Shown here: one piece after another, positions 63,601 to 64,000 of the stretch | How the letters are laid out: the number at the start of each line of letters is the position of its first letter | Position numbering within the stretch: the first letter of the stretch is position 1 | Assembly: GCA_947471745.1 (NCBI GenBank) | Contig: CANJKZ010000430.1 | Coordinates: forward strand, 558,501-622,500 | DNA: 64,000 nucleotides | Direction: 5' to 3' | Origin: Closterium sp. Naga37s-1 | Taxonomy: Eukaryota; Streptophyta; Zygnematophyceae; Desmidiales; Closteriaceae | Notes under the pieces: model-generated | Database searches by the model: none | Told to the model about the DNA's origin: nothing | The model's input: only the letters and a program-made list of their open reading frames with translations | Made by a program: the position numbers and the translations under genes

Positions 63601-64000
63601 GGGCTTGGGGTTGGCGTTGGCGTTGCGGCGGGGCACGGGCCTCGTCTCGGCCCCAAGGGGCGCCCCCGCACCTCCAAGCTGCTGCGCCGAAAGGTCAAGA
63701 CCAGCAGCAGCAGCAGTATCAGCAGCAGCAGCACCAGCGCGAGCAACAGCAGCAGCAGTGCTATTACGGGTGGCACCAGCACGAGCAACAACAGCGGCAG
63801 TTACAGTGGTGACGGTGCGACCTTTGGCAGCAGCAGTGGTGGTATTGGTGGTGTAGCAGCGGGTTCTTATGGTGCATACCCTGCCACTGTGGCTTTAAGT
63901 GCACTGGGAGGAGAAGCAGCCACGGTCTGGGGTGGAGCAAGCGGAACTGGCACCGTCACTGGGGCTCCTCCTCCTTCTCCTTCTGGGATTGCATCGGGGC
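57708..64000 (+). CDS. Unrecognised large low-complexity protein, at least five exons, cut by the window end
   Basis: Proposed exons, all consistent in phase: 57708-60029, 60833-60940, 61257-62436, 63089-63259, 63572-64000+. The start MGRGHQSHHPSSSTS is the first ATG in frame. Exon 1 is a series of Ala, Gln, Gly and His runs, ending in a structured segment (about 717-774) with VLSEAVKVGQYGVLFAALRR. Exon 2 adds PIMEDFKDWLAFKAEPAAVE. In exon 3 a related segment (about 942-990) reads AALQAALESRDIARMVEALR. Two small C-x4-C clusters next to His occur (CKSAHCGGH and CNNPACVHR). The last exon has a basic GRPRTSKLLRRK patch resembling an AT-hook. A nuclear DNA-binding or scaffold role is only a guess. 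I do not recognise the family. Confidence 0.55.
60400..60800 (+). repeat. Long (GT)n-rich microsatellite in intron 1 of the unrecognised gene
   Basis: Blocks of GT with interspersed GCATGTTT. Reverse-strand frames of His-Thr repeats and forward Cys-Val repeats of over 100 codons come from this and are not genes. Confidence 0.95.

Overview
The window looks like nuclear DNA of a streptophyte green organism (land plant or charophyte alga). It carries a plant-type trifunctional rhamnose synthase (RHM), a plastid-targeted plant [2Fe-2S] ferredoxin, a vacuolar NHX1-class Na+/H+ antiporter and a KING1-like SnRK1 gamma subunit. The genes are split by short introns, and the DNA is GC-rich, full of microsatellites, and loaded with Ty1/copia LTR elements. 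A zygnematophycean alga such as Closterium, or a bryophyte, would fit; that placement is a guess.

Layout. 1-3476: two truncated copia remnants, the second carrying a Harbinger-type MITE in its 3' LTR. 3623-6001 (-): RHM with five coding introns and a probable 5'-leader intron. 6399-38663: about 32 kb of nested transposons. An old non-coding LTR element (LARD-like, 6399-23966) was hit by a gag-less copia (7474-14138), two members of a short non-autonomous copia family (14563-16010 and 17766-19325), an internally deleted copia (19950-23282) and a Harbinger-type MITE (23396-23948). Beside it, a minus-strand copia (24177-38663) is split by a young, apparently intact copia (24892-32854) with a 2009-residue Gag-Pol frame. 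Five copia insertions have exact 5-bp target duplications and both MITEs have TTA duplications, so the order of insertion can be read directly. 39934-40344 (+): ferredoxin. 41563-48203 (+): NHX antiporter, 13 coding exons. 49089-53859 (-): KING1-like gamma subunit, 6 exons. About 54656-56332 (+): 5'-truncated LINE with a poly(A) tail. 57708-64000 (+, running off the window): a large unrecognised low-complexity gene.

Three themes stand out. First, the copia elements share a compact architecture: a GGGCCC-centred palindrome 29-35 nt after the primer-binding site, a leader minisatellite different in each element, a Gly/Ala repeat linker between integrase and reverse transcriptase, and a GC-rich hairpin at the polypurine tract. 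Second, NHX and KING1 carry short tandem duplications that copy exon edges together with their splice sites into the neighbouring introns. Third, two introns appear to use GC-AG borders.

The four recognised host genes are unrelated in function (nucleotide-sugar synthesis, plastid electron transfer, vacuolar ion exchange, energy-stress kinase) and show no sign of co-regulation. Splice sites were inferred from reading frame and family alignment from memory; no search or transcript data were available. Coordinates hand-counted outside open frames could be off by a base.
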